A program made the translations under genes and the position numbers. A DNA stretch of 64,000 nt from assembly GCA_050743365.1 (NCBI GenBank), contig JBOGFI010000254.1, positions 1 to 64,000 on the forward strand, given 5' to 3'. The notes beneath the pieces were generated by a model that was not told the DNA's origin, searched no databases, and saw nothing but the letters and a program-made list of their open reading frames with translations. The stretch comes from JBOGFI01 sp050743365 (GTDB taxonomy: Bacteria; Actinomycetota; Acidimicrobiia; IMCC26256; JACDBD01). This document shows, one piece after another, positions 30,511 through 38,335 of this stretch. Numbering within the stretch: the stretch's first letter is position 1; each line of letters begins with the position of its first letter.

Positions 30511-31443
30511 TCACGCGGCGGCCACCGCGCGCGAGTACGCGCGGTCGAGCCGGTGGGTCTCGAAGCCGAGGGACCGGTACACCCCCAGCGCGGGCTTGTT
30601 GGCGCCGTCGACGAACAGCATCCCCGTGCGGACCCCGCGCTCGGCCAGCGACGTGAGCCCAGCCACGCTGAGGGCGCGCCCGAGCCCGGTACCCCGGCGG
30701 GAGGGGTCGACGCCGATCACGAAGATCTCACCCAGCGGCTCCGGGTCACCCGGCGCGGGCGGGTGGACCTTCGTCCAGCAGAAGCCCGCCAGCCCGGCGG
30801 CGTCCTCCGCGAGCAGGAAGCCCGCGGGGTCGAACCACGGCTCGGCCATGCGGCGCCGCAGCGTGGCCCGGGTCCATCCGCCCTGTTCGGGGTGGTCGGC
30901 GAAGGCACGGTTGTTCACGTCGAGCCATCGGTCCTCGTCGCGTCCGGGGGCGAAGGCGCGCACGCGCGTGCCCTCGGGCCAGACCGGCGGCTCGGAGGGA
31001 GGTAGCGGTGCCCGCATCTGGAGCAGGTCGCGCTGGCGCCGGAAACCGGCGGGAGCGACGGCTGCGTCGTGCTTCTCGCCGGCGCCGAGGACCCAGAGGA
31101 GGGCGGGCCCGCCGCCGTGGCCGGCCACGTGCCTCTCGACCGCGGCATCGAGCAGGTCGGCCTCCAGGCCCGCGCCGCGGCGGTCGGGGTGCACGACCAG
31201 CCCGATCGCCCAGTGGGGCGGGGAGAAGTTGTCGCTGCGCGCCACGTGGGCGTACCCGACCGCCTCCTCGCCATCGGTCGCCAGCACCCCGGCCGACTCG
31301 GGCCCGCCGTCCCGCTCGAGGTCGCGCCACACCGCCTCGTTGAGCGACGGGTGCCCGTCGGCGGCCTCCGCAGCATCGTGGAGACGGCCGACGGCGACGA
31401 CCTCGGCGGGCGCGACCGGCCGGAGCACACGGATCTCGACCAT
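30511..31443 (-). CDS. mshD: Mycothiol synthase (cysteinyl-GlcN-Ins acetyltransferase)
   Basis: A 310-residue protein with two tandem GNAT domains. The first contains GYAHVARSDNF and LVVHPDRRGAGLEADLLDAA; the second contains FLLAEDAAGLAGFCWTKVHP and GEIFVIGVDPSRRGTGLGRA with the acetyl-CoA loop RRGTGLG, then VDGANKPALGVYRSLGF. This bidomain arrangement, length and the motif PALGVYRSLGF are those of MshD, which performs the last step of mycothiol synthesis. The gene marks the organism as an actinobacterium using mycothiol. Confidence 0.9.
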   Translation of the reverse strand: MVEIRVLRPVAPAEVVAVGRLHDAAEAADGHPSLNEAVWRDLERDGGPESAGVLATDGEEAVGYAHVARSDNFSPPHWAIGLVVHPDRRGAGLEADLLDAAVERHVAGHGGGPALLWVLGAGEKHDAAVAPAGFRRQRDLLQMRAPLPPSEPPVWPEGTRVRAFAPGRDEDRWLDVNNRAFADHPEQGGWTRATLRRRMAEPWFDPAGFLLAEDAAGLAGFCWTKVHPPAPGDPEPLGEIFVIGVDPSRRGTGLGRALSVAGLTSLAERGVRTGMLFVDGANKPALGVYRSLGFETHRLDRAYSRAVAAA

Positions 31444-31468
31444 CGGGGCGTCAAGCTATCGTCCGGCG

Positions 31469-32122
31469 ATGGCCCGCCCTCGTGGTGCGAAGGCGCGCGC
31501 AACCGAGGTGGTGCGCCGGCTCGCCGACGAGTACCCGGGCACGGCGCGCTCCCTCTGCGCGCTGGAGCACGACAACCCGTACCAGCTGCTGGTGGCGACG
31601 ATCCTGTCGGCGCAGAGCACCGACGAGATGGTCAACAAGGTCACTCCGGCGGTCTTCGCCCGCTACCCGACCCCGGCCGACCTCGCCCACGCCGACCCGT
31701 CCGAGGTGGAGGAGATGATCCACTCCACGGGGTTCTTCCGCTCGAAGACCCGCAGCCTGATCGGCATGGCGGCCGCGGTGGAGGAGCGCTTCGACGGCGA
31801 GGTGCCCCGCGAGCTGGCGGATCTCGTGACCCTGCCCGGGGTCGGCCGCAAGACCGGGAACGTCATCCGCTCGGTCGCATTCGACCTCCCGGGCCTGCCG
31901 GTCGACACGCACGTGGGCCGGCTGGCACGCCGGCTGAAGCTCACGAGCGAGACCGACCCGGTGAAGGCCGAGCACGACCTCGACGCGCTCGTGGACCCCG
32001 ACGAGCGGGGTCGCCTCTCGCTGCGCCTGATCCTCCACGGGCGCCGGGTGTGCACCGCCCGGAAGCCCCGCTGCGGCGACTGTGTGCTCGCCGACGTCTG
32101 CCCCTCGGCGTTCAAGGTCTGA
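31469..32122 (+). CDS. nth: Endonuclease III
   Basis: A 217-residue DNA glycosylase/AP lyase. The helix-hairpin-helix is LVTLPGVGRKTGNVI with the catalytic Lys (GRKTGN), and the catalytic Asp is in LPVDTHVGRLARRL. The C-terminal [4Fe-4S] cluster loop C-x6-C-x2-C-x5-C is intact (CTARKPRCGDCVLADVC). It removes oxidised pyrimidines in base excision repair. ATG 31469 is chosen because upstream sequence belongs to the divergent mshD start region. Confidence 0.94.
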   Translation: MARPRGAKARATEVVRRLADEYPGTARSLCALEHDNPYQLLVATILSAQSTDEMVNKVTPAVFARYPTPADLAHADPSEVEEMIHSTGFFRSKTRSLIGMAAAVEERFDGEVPRELADLVTLPGVGRKTGNVIRSVAFDLPGLPVDTHVGRLARRLKLTSETDPVKAEHDLDALVDPDERGRLSLRLILHGRRVCTARKPRCGDCVLADVCPSAFKV

Positions 32123-32171
32123 CGCGCCCGGTGCCCGGTTTGGCAGGCCTTTCAGTTCGGGACCCGATCGC

Positions 32172-32378
32172 TCAGGCGCTGAGTTCTTCGAGGGCGGCGA
32201 TGGCGCGGTCGAGGGCGCGCCGGGCCCCGAACAGCGAGCGCTCGGCTGCGTACAGGTCGGCGGCAACGGCCGAGTCGGGGGTGTCGCGGTAGCGGGTCGC
32301 CACCGCCACCACACGCGCGGTCAGCTCCTCGAGCTGCGTCCGCAGCGTCGACAGCTCGGCCAGGTCGGACGGCGGCAT
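32172..32378 (-). CDS. Small coiled-coil hypothetical protein
   Basis: A predicted 68-residue, almost entirely helical protein with heptad-like leucine/alanine spacing (LAELSTLRTQLEELTARVVA, AERSLFGARRALDRAIAALE). No known family. ATG 32378 is the only start giving just this helical part; the frame is open further but overlaps the hisD start. It is divergent from hisD with a 70-bp gap. Confidence 0.55.
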   Translation of the reverse strand: MPPSDLAELSTLRTQLEELTARVVAVATRYRDTPDSAVAADLYAAERSLFGARRALDRAIAALEELSA

Positions 32379-32448
32379 CTCGCCCCGCAGCCTGACGCCG
32401 GCGACGGAGCCCGGCAATTCAGGGGTCGGGCACGGGCCGCCCGTTAGC

Positions 32449-33768
32449 ATGAAGGTGCTGATGAGCGGGCTCTCGCGCCTCGATCTGCGCGGCAACGACT
32501 TCGACCTCGGCGAGGTTCTCGCCCGCCCCGACGCGGGCGGTGAGGGCACCGCCGCGCTCGTGCGCGAGATCGTCGCGGCCGTGCGGGAGCAGGGCGACGC
32601 CGCCGTGCGCCGGCTCACGATGCGCTTCGACGACGCCGTGGTCGGCGAGCTGCGGGTGCCGGCGGACGACGTCGAGAGCGCGCTCGACGGGGTGCCGCCG
32701 GCCTTCCGGGCCGCGCTCGAGTACGCCCGGCAGGAGATCACTGCCTATCACGAGGCCCAGCTCGACCGGCAGGTGGTACACCTCGAGCGCGATGGCGTGG
32801 TCGCCCGCGAGATCGTCGTCCCGGTCGACCGCGCCGGGCTGTACGTGCCCGGCGGACGGGCGGCCTACCCCTCCACGGTGCTGATGACGGCGGTGCCGGC
32901 TCGCGTCGCGGGGGTGCACGAGATGGCTCTGTGCGTCCCGCCCGACCGTGAGGGGCGGGTGCCGCGCGCCACTCTGGCGGCGGCGGCGCTCGCGGGTGTG
33001 GACGAGGTGTACCGGATCGGCGGCGCGCAGGCCATCGCCGCCATGGCGTACGGCACCGAGTCCGTGCGCGCCGTCGACGTGATCGTCGGGCCGGGCAACG
33101 TGTACGTGGCGCAGGCCAAGCGCGAGGTCGCGGGCGTGGTCGGCATCGAGTCGCTGGCCGGGCCATCGGAGCTGGTGGTGGTGGCGGACGACTCGGCGCG
33201 AGCAGACCTGGTCGCCGCCGACCTCCTCGCCCAGTCGGAGCACGGCCCCGACGGCGCGGCCGTGCTCATCACGTGGAGCGAGCCCCTCGCGGCCGCCGTC
33301 GACGCCGCCGTCGCCGAGTTGCTTGAGACGGCGAACCGGCGCGAGGAGATCGAGTCCACGCTCGCCACCGGCGGGCGGACCGTCCTGGTCGACGGGCCCG
33401 AGGCGGCCATGGCCGTCGTGAACACCATCGCCCCCGAGCACCTCGAGCTCGTCACGGAGGATCCCGACGTACTGGTCCCGCTGGTGCGTCACGCCGGCGC
33501 GGTGTTCTGCGGGCCGTGGGCTCCGGCGGTCGTGGGCGACTACGTCGCGGGCGTGAACCACGTGCTCCCGACCGCCCGCACGGCGCGGTTCGCGAGTGCG
33601 CTGCGCGTGACCGACTTCCAGAAGCACGTGCACGTCGTGAGCCTCGACGAAGCTGCGTTCACGCGGGTGGCCCCGCACATGCGCGTCTTCGCCGACGTCG
33701 AGGGCCTCGACGCCCACGGGCGGTCGGTGGTGCTTCGCCAAGCCTCGAGAGAGGCGGCGACGCCGTGA
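32449..33768 (+). CDS. hisD: Histidinol dehydrogenase
   Basis: A 439-residue enzyme oxidising L-histidinol to L-histidine in two NAD+-dependent steps. Signatures include VPVDRAGLYVPGGRAAYPST, GGAQAIAAMAYGTESV, DVIVGPGNVYVAQAKREV, GIESLAGPSELVVVAD and the zinc/base region LAQSEHGPDGAAVL with NTIAPEHLEL. It opens the his cluster; its stop overlaps the hisC start (GTGA). The first residues MKVLMSGLSRLDLRG offer two in-frame ATG starts. Confidence 0.96.
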   Translation: MKVLMSGLSRLDLRGNDFDLGEVLARPDAGGEGTAALVREIVAAVREQGDAAVRRLTMRFDDAVVGELRVPADDVESALDGVPPAFRAALEYARQEITAYHEAQLDRQVVHLERDGVVAREIVVPVDRAGLYVPGGRAAYPSTVLMTAVPARVAGVHEMALCVPPDREGRVPRATLAAAALAGVDEVYRIGGAQAIAAMAYGTESVRAVDVIVGPGNVYVAQAKREVAGVVGIESLAGPSELVVVADDSARADLVAADLLAQSEHGPDGAAVLITWSEPLAAAVDAAVAELLETANRREEIESTLATGGRTVLVDGPEAAMAVVNTIAPEHLELVTEDPDVLVPLVRHAGAVFCGPWAPAVVGDYVAGVNHVLPTARTARFASALRVTDFQKHVHVVSLDEAAFTRVAPHMRVFADVEGLDAHGRSVVLRQASREAATP

Positions 33769-34844
33769 GCGAGGCTCCCCTCCGACCCCGGGACGACCTG
33801 GGGGAGCTGGCGGGGTACCACTCGCCGCAGCTCGACGTGGCGGTGCGGCTCAACACGAACGAGAGCCCGTACCCGCCCCCGCCCGGGTTCGTCGACGCCT
33901 GGCTCTCGGCGCTCGCGAGCGTGCCGCTCAACCGGTATCCCGACCGGGGAGCCCGGGAGCTGCGCGCCGCCCTCGCCGCCCACCTCGGCCAGCCGGCCGA
34001 GCGGCTGTTCTGCGCCAACGGCTCGAACGAGGTCCTCCAGACCCTGCTGCTCACCTACGGCGGCGCCGGGCGGCGGGCGGCGGTGTTCGAGCCGACCTAC
34101 GCCCTGCACGGCCACATCGCCCGCATCACGGGCACCGAGGTGCTGGTGGGGGAGCGGCGCTCCGACTTCACGGTCGACCCGGCGGCGGCGGCGCAACTGG
34201 TCGCCCGGGCGCGTCCGGCGGTGGTGCTCCTCTGTAGCCCCAACAACCCGACGGGCACGATCGAGCCCGCAGCCACCGTCGAGGCTCTCCTCGACGCCAC
34301 CAACGGGCTGGTCGTCGTCGACGAGGCCTACGGCGAGTTCGCCGACCGGAGCGCCATGGACCTCGTGCGCGACGACCGGCTCCTCGTCGTCGTGCGCACC
34401 TACTCGAAAGTGTGGTCCATGGCGGCGTTGCGGCTCGGGTTCTGCGTGGGTCCACCGGGGCTGGTCGACGAGCTGGAGAAGGTCGTGCTGCCCTACCACC
34501 TCGCGGTCCCGACCCAGCTCGCCGGGGTGCTGGCGCTGCGGTTCGGAGCGGAGATGGACGCCCGCGTCGACCTCCTCGTCCGCGAGCGGGAACGCCTGCT
34601 CGCGCAGCTCGAAGGCGTCCACGCCCTCACCGTGTTCCCGTCCGGCGCCAACTTCGTGCTCGTGCGCTTCGCGGGCGACGGCCACGCGGTGTGGGAGCGA
34701 CTCGTGGCGCGCGGCGTTCTGGTGCGCGACTTCTCCCGCTGGCCTCGACTCGAGGGCTGCCTGCGTGTCACGGTCGGGACCCCCGACGAGAACGACGCCT
34801 TCGTCGTAGCCCTGCGCGACGCACTGCGGGAGGTGGCCGCCTGA
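33765..34844 (+). CDS. hisC: Histidinol-phosphate aminotransferase
   Basis: A 359-residue PLP-dependent fold-type I aminotransferase. It shows LNTNESPYPPPPG, FCANGSNEVLQTLLLTYGG, LLCSPNNPTGTI, VVVDEAYGEFAD and the PLP lysine in VRTYSKVWSMAALRLGF, all typical of HisC. It converts imidazole-acetol phosphate and glutamate to histidinol phosphate. GTG 33765 overlaps the hisD stop, and the hisB start overlaps its stop by one base, so translation is tightly coupled. Confidence 0.95.
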   Translation: MSEAPLRPRDDLGELAGYHSPQLDVAVRLNTNESPYPPPPGFVDAWLSALASVPLNRYPDRGARELRAALAAHLGQPAERLFCANGSNEVLQTLLLTYGGAGRRAAVFEPTYALHGHIARITGTEVLVGERRSDFTVDPAAAAQLVARARPAVVLLCSPNNPTGTIEPAATVEALLDATNGLVVVDEAYGEFADRSAMDLVRDDRLLVVVRTYSKVWSMAALRLGFCVGPPGLVDELEKVVLPYHLAVPTQLAGVLALRFGAEMDARVDLLVRERERLLAQLEGVHALTVFPSGANFVLVRFAGDGHAVWERLVARGVLVRDFSRWPRLEGCLRVTVGTPDENDAFVVALRDALREVAA

Positions 34845-35443
34845 TGGCCGAGCGTCCCGCCCCCGAGCGACGGTCGCATCAGCACCGCGAGACCAAGGAG
34901 ACGACCGTCCACCTCGTCCTCGACGTCGACGGGTCGGGCCGCGCCAGCGCGTCGACGGGCATCCCGTTCTTCGACCACATGCTCGAGCAGCTCGGCAAGC
35001 ACGGCGGTTTCGACCTCCGCGTCGAGGCGCAGGGCGACCTCGAGATCGACCTCCACCACACCATCGAGGACGTCGGCATCGTGCTCGGCACCGCGCTCGA
35101 CGAGGCGCTGGGCGACAAGGCCGGCGTCCGACGCTTCGCGTCGGCGATCGTCCCGCTCGACGAGGCGCTGGTGCAGGTGGCGCTCGACCTCTCGGGCCGG
35201 CCGTTCCTCGTGTACGAGGTCGACCCGGTGTCGGAGTGGATCGGTACCTTCGACCCGCAGCTGGCGGAGGAGTTCTGGCGCGCGTTCGCGTTCGCGTCCG
35301 GCATCACTCTGCACCTGCGCTCGCTGTCGGGCAGGAACGGGCATCACGTGATCGAGGCGTCGTTCAAGGGCGGGGCCCGGGCTCTCCGTGATGCCGTGAA
35401 GGTCGAGGGGACGGGGGTCCCGTCGACCAAGGGCTCACTTTGA
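34844..35443 (+). CDS. hisB: Imidazoleglycerol-phosphate dehydratase
   Basis: A 199-residue monofunctional IGPD. Both manganese-binding histidine motifs are present: FFDHMLEQLGKHGGFDL and DLHHTIEDVGIVLG in the first repeat, and GRNGHHVIEASFKGGARAL in the second. Length matches the single-domain enzyme, without the phosphatase domain of E. coli HisB. ATG 34844 shares its A with the hisC stop (TGATG). The product normally acts after HisF/HisH, whose genes are not in the window. Confidence 0.95.
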   Translation: MAERPAPERRSHQHRETKETTVHLVLDVDGSGRASASTGIPFFDHMLEQLGKHGGFDLRVEAQGDLEIDLHHTIEDVGIVLGTALDEALGDKAGVRRFASAIVPLDEALVQVALDLSGRPFLVYEVDPVSEWIGTFDPQLAEEFWRAFAFASGITLHLRSLSGRNGHHVIEASFKGGARALRDAVKVEGTGVPSTKGSL

Positions 35444-35467
35444 CCACCTCCCTGGTCGCGCTCGCTC

Positions 35468-35490
35468 GCCGGCCGGGATACCCGGCCGGC
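35468..35490. repeat. REP-like palindrome in hisB-hisA gap
   Basis: Perfect 10-bp arms GCCGGCCGGG (35468-35477) and CCCGGCCGGC (35481-35490) around ATA. A sibling with shorter arms but the same GGGATACCC core, a preceding TCGCTCG and a following GCCC...CGCTCG lies at 62187-62207. The shared flanks suggest a dispersed palindromic family rather than chance. It could also act as a hairpin terminator or attenuator after hisB. Confidence 0.55.
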
Positions 35491-35543
35491 GCCCTGCCGG
35501 GCCGCTCGCCGCTCCCGCGCAGGAGCGCGGCGCCAGTCCTGGG

Positions 35544-36290
35544 ATGGCACCTCTGAAGAGGTTTGAGGTCTACCCCGCGATCGACCTGCGCGGCGGGCGG
35601 TGCGTGCGGCTTCGGCAGGGCGACTTCGGGGCCGAGAAGGTCTACGACGACGACCCCGTGGCGGTGGCGCGGGCGTTCGCCGCCGGGGGCGCCCGCTGGA
35701 TCCACGTGGTCGACCTCGACGCCGCCCGCACCGGGGAGCCGGCGAACCTGGCGCCCATTGAGGCGGTGTGCGCGGCGGTGGCGTGCTCCGTCCAAGCGGG
35801 GGGTGGTGTCCGCAGTGCGGAGGCTGCGGGCGCGTTGCTGGCGTCGGGCGTGTCGCGTGTCGTCGTGGGCACGGCGGCGGTGGAGCGCCCCCCGCTCGTC
35901 GACGAGCTCTGCGCCCTGCATCCCGGTCGGGTGGCGGTGGGCCTCGATGCCCGGGGGCGCGACGTCGCCGTGCGGGGCTGGACGGAGACCAGCGGGGCCG
36001 ATCTCGTCGACCTCGCGCGGCGGTTCGTCGAGTCGGGGCCGGCGGCGCTGGTCGTGACCGAGATCGGCCGCGACGGCACGCTGGCCGGGCCGGACCTCGC
36101 CCAGCTGCGCGCGGTACTGGAGGTGGCGGCCGTCCCCGTGATCGCGAGTGGCGGCGTCGCGACGCTCGACGACCTGCGGGTCCTGGGAGAGCTGAGCGCG
36201 CGAGGGAGGGGCCTCGCGGGAGCGATCGTGGGCACGGCGATCTACGAGGGGCGCTTCACGGTGGGGGAGGCGATCAGGGCGGTCGCGTGA
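35544..36290 (+). CDS. hisA: ProFAR isomerase HisA
   Basis: A 248-residue TIM-barrel isomerase. FEVYPAIDLRGGRCVRLRQG carries the first catalytic Asp, WIHVVDLDAAR the second strand, VQAGGGVRS and VVVGTAAVE the phosphate loops, and TEIGRDGTLAGPD the second catalytic Asp, then VIASGGVATLDDL. In many actinobacteria this position is held by the bifunctional PriA; here a separate trpF exists at 47895, so a His-only role is likely. There is no hisH upstream and no hisF downstream. Confidence 0.93.
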   Translation: MAPLKRFEVYPAIDLRGGRCVRLRQGDFGAEKVYDDDPVAVARAFAAGGARWIHVVDLDAARTGEPANLAPIEAVCAAVACSVQAGGGVRSAEAAGALLASGVSRVVVGTAAVERPPLVDELCALHPGRVAVGLDARGRDVAVRGWTETSGADLVDLARRFVESGPAALVVTEIGRDGTLAGPDLAQLRAVLEVAAVPVIASGGVATLDDLRVLGELSARGRGLAGAIVGTAIYEGRFTVGEAIRAVA

Positions 36291-36327
36291 TCCCGGGACC
36301 AAAGCCGGGTACGGTCGGAGCGGCGAC

Positions 36328-36561
36328 ATGACCGGCGCACCAGGGGGTGTCATGGCGGACGCGAACGGAGTGATCGACGAGGGATTCCTGCGGCGGTACC
36401 GCGAGCTGCTCGATGCAGAAGCGGCCGCCTTCGACGAGCTCGAGCACTCGTACGAGGAAGGGGACCGCGCCCGCTACGAGCGCGAGCTCGCCGCCTGGCG
36501 CTCGGTCGTCGAGCGCAGGCGGGCCTTCCTCGAGCGGCGCCGCCTCACCCCCGTGAGCTGA
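36328..36561 (+). CDS. Small acidic helical hypothetical protein
   Basis: A 77-residue (or 69 from ATG 36352) charged helical protein: FLRRYRELLDAEAAAFDELE, then EGDRARYERELAAWRSVVER and RRAFLERRR. No family recognised. It lies 37 bp after hisA and ahead of the VOC pseudogene. Codon usage fits a real gene, but no conserved motif supports it. Confidence 0.5.
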   Translation: MTGAPGGVMADANGVIDEGFLRRYRELLDAEAAAFDELEHSYEEGDRARYERELAAWRSVVERRRAFLERRRLTPVS

Positions 36562-36589
36562 CCGACCCACGCGGCGACCGGAGCGAGCG

Positions 36590-36812
36590 GGCGGCGAGGG
36601 CATCGGCGGCGGGATCTTCAAGACGCCGTCGGGCGAGCCGTGCACCGCGTTCTACGTGCAGGTCGACGACGTCCAGAGCACGCTCGATGCGGCCGAGAAG
36701 CTGGGGGGCAAGACGGTGATGCCGCCCATGCAGGTGCCCGCGGGTCCCGAGGTCGCGATGTTTCGCCGACCCCGAGGGCAACTCGATCGGCGTCGTCAAG
36801 ATGCCGGGGTAG
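36590..36812 (+). pseudogene. VOC (glyoxalase/bleomycin-resistance) family fragment
   Basis: The sequence reads GIGGGIFKTPSGEPCTAFYV, QVDDVQSTLDAAEKLGGKTV, MPPMQVPAGPEVAMF, and then, after dropping one T from TTT at 36761-36763, ADPEGNSIGVVKMPG and a stop at 36810-36812. This is the second half of a VOC-fold protein. The first half is missing and there is a +1 frameshift, so the gene is dead. Its tail overlaps the end of the minus-strand hydrolase gene. Confidence 0.8.
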
Positions 36813-37467
36813 TCACCAGCCGGTCGACGTAGCCGGCGGCCAGCGCGACCAGCCGGTCGGTGCGGCCCATGAAGAAGTGGGAGGCGCCGCCGACGACATG
36901 GACGTCGGTGTTGGCCCACGTGTCGGCCAGCGCGGTGATCTCGGCCGGGTCGCGGAACTCGTCGTGCTGGGCGAGCGCGAGCAGCTTCGGGCGCGGGTCG
37001 ACGGCCAGCCCGTCGACGTCGTGCGCGAAGCGCAGGGGCGGGGCGATCGCGAGCCAGGCCGACACGCGCCCGTCACGCACCGACAGCGCCATGTCGGCGC
37101 CGAACGACCAGCCCGCGAGCACGAGCGGCGGGGCGGTGTCGCCGAGCTCGTGATCGAGAGCGGCCACCGCCGCCTCGGCGTCGACCCGCTCGAGATTGCC
37201 CTCGTCGTAGGCGCCCTCGCTGTTCTCGACGCCGCGGAAGTTGAACCGCAGGCACGTGACGCCGGCGGCAGGGAGTGCGTCGAACAGCGCGCTGATCACG
37301 ATCGAGCGCATCGAGCCGCCGTACTGCGGGTGCGGGTGGCACAGCGCCATCGCCGCGCGAGGGGCGGCGCCGTGCGCCCCCGCCAGCTCGGCCTCGAGAG
37401 TGAGCCCGTCGGTGGTCGTCAGAGCGACGGGCGACGGCACGAACGCAGCGTAGGCTGCCGCCGCCAT
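36796..37467 (-). CDS. Alpha/beta hydrolase (dienelactone-hydrolase-like)
   Basis: A 223-residue cytoplasmic hydrolase of the short YjgH-like/COG2945 type: MALCHPHPQYGGSMRS (oxyanion region), CLRFNFRGVENSEGAYDEG, nucleophile in LAGWSFGADMAL, Asp in LALAQHDEFRDP and His in VGGASHFFMGRTD. The substrate is unknown. ATG 37467 sits within CCATGG, whose other strand holds the start of the thioesterase gene, so the two divergent genes overlap by two bases; a GTG a few codons later is a possible alternative. Its 3' end overlaps the VOC pseudogene tail. Confidence 0.82.
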   Translation of the reverse strand: MAAAAYAAFVPSPVALTTTDGLTLEAELAGAHGAAPRAAMALCHPHPQYGGSMRSIVISALFDALPAAGVTCLRFNFRGVENSEGAYDEGNLERVDAEAAVAALDHELGDTAPPLVLAGWSFGADMALSVRDGRVSAWLAIAPPLRFAHDVDGLAVDPRPKLLALAQHDEFRDPAEITALADTWANTDVHVVGGASHFFMGRTDRLVALAAGYVDRLVTTPAS

Positions 37468-38290
37468 GGAGCCGTCGTTCGACTTCGACCGGGAGACCGC
37501 CGTCACCCCGCTCGGCGACGGGCGCTACGAGAGCCGGCTCGACACCGCATGGTGGGTCCATCGCGGCCCGAACGGCGGCTACCTCGCCGCGATCGCGCTG
37601 CGAGCGCTCACGGACGCCGTGGACGACCCCACTCGGGCGCCGCGCTCCCTCACCGTCCATTACGCCGCGCCGCCGGCAGAGGGGAGGCTCGAGATCGCGA
37701 CCACGATCGAGCGGGCCGGCCGCTCGCTGAGCTCGTGCTCGGCTCGCATGGAGCAGGGCAGCCGCTTGATCGGCCTAGCGTTGGCGGCGTTCTCGGAGCC
37801 CCGACCGGGCCTCGCACTCTGCGATCTCGTCATGCCGGTCGTGCCACCTCCGGAGGACATCGAGCCGGTGGTAGTCACCCCGGACGCGCCTGCCATCGCC
37901 AGTCGGTGGGAGCACCGGCGCGCCAGCGGGGCTCCCGTCATGTTCGGCGGCGCGCCGTCGACCGAGGCGGCCGGGGCTACGTGGATCCGGCTCCCGGAGG
38001 GTCACGCGGTGGACGCGGTCGTGGCCGCTGCGATCAGCGACGCCGCGGTCCCGGCGATCTTCAGCCGGATCGACGAGCCGATCATCGTCCCGACCGTCGA
38101 CCTCACGGTCCACTTCCGCTCCGCGCTCCCGGTTCCGGGGGCGCAGCCCGACGACTTCGTGCTCGCGGCGTTCCGTACCGGCGTCGTGGCCGAGGGCTTC
38201 CTCGAGGAGGACGGCGAGATCTGGAGCAGGGACGGCGTGCTCGTCGCCCAGTCGCGCCAGCTCGCCGCCGTGCTGCCGCTCCCGGGCTGA
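37466..38290 (+). CDS. Acyl-CoA thioesterase II-like, double hotdog
   Basis: A 274-residue protein with two hotdog halves. The first contains YESRLDTAWWVHRGPNGGYL and PRSLTVHYAAPPAEGRLEIA, the second FSRIDEPIIVPTVDLTVHFR and VAEGFLEEDGEIWSRDGVLV with the terminal AQSRQLAAV. WWVHRGPNGGYLAA is typical of TesB-related actinobacterial thioesterases. It probably hydrolyses acyl-CoA. The start codon overlaps that of the divergent hydrolase, leaving no leader for a ribosome-binding site, which suggests a leaderless or distant-start mRNA. Confidence 0.85.
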   Translation: MEPSFDFDRETAVTPLGDGRYESRLDTAWWVHRGPNGGYLAAIALRALTDAVDDPTRAPRSLTVHYAAPPAEGRLEIATTIERAGRSLSSCSARMEQGSRLIGLALAAFSEPRPGLALCDLVMPVVPPPEDIEPVVVTPDAPAIASRWEHRRASGAPVMFGGAPSTEAAGATWIRLPEGHAVDAVVAAAISDAAVPAIFSRIDEPIIVPTVDLTVHFRSALPVPGAQPDDFVLAAFRTGVVAEGFLEEDGEIWSRDGVLVAQSRQLAAVLPLPG

Positions 38291-38291
38291 A

Positions 38292-38335
38292 CCCCCCGCC
38301 GTTCGGGGGCGGGGGGCGCTGACCTCGGGGTCAGC
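38292..38335. terminator. Bidirectional terminator between convergent genes
   Basis: CCCCCCGCC (38292-38300) pairs with GGCGGGGGG (38308-38316). A second hairpin, GCTGACC (38318-38324) with GGTCAGC (38329-38335) around TCGG, follows and overlaps the end of the oligopeptidase gene. Between a plus-strand thioesterase and a minus-strand peptidase, two adjacent strong hairpins fit a bidirectional terminator. Confidence 0.75.

Noticed and set aside
35544..36290. HisA as bifunctional PriA
   Set aside because: A complete standalone trpF exists at 47895-48575, so there is no need to assign TrpF activity here; it remains possible but unsupported.
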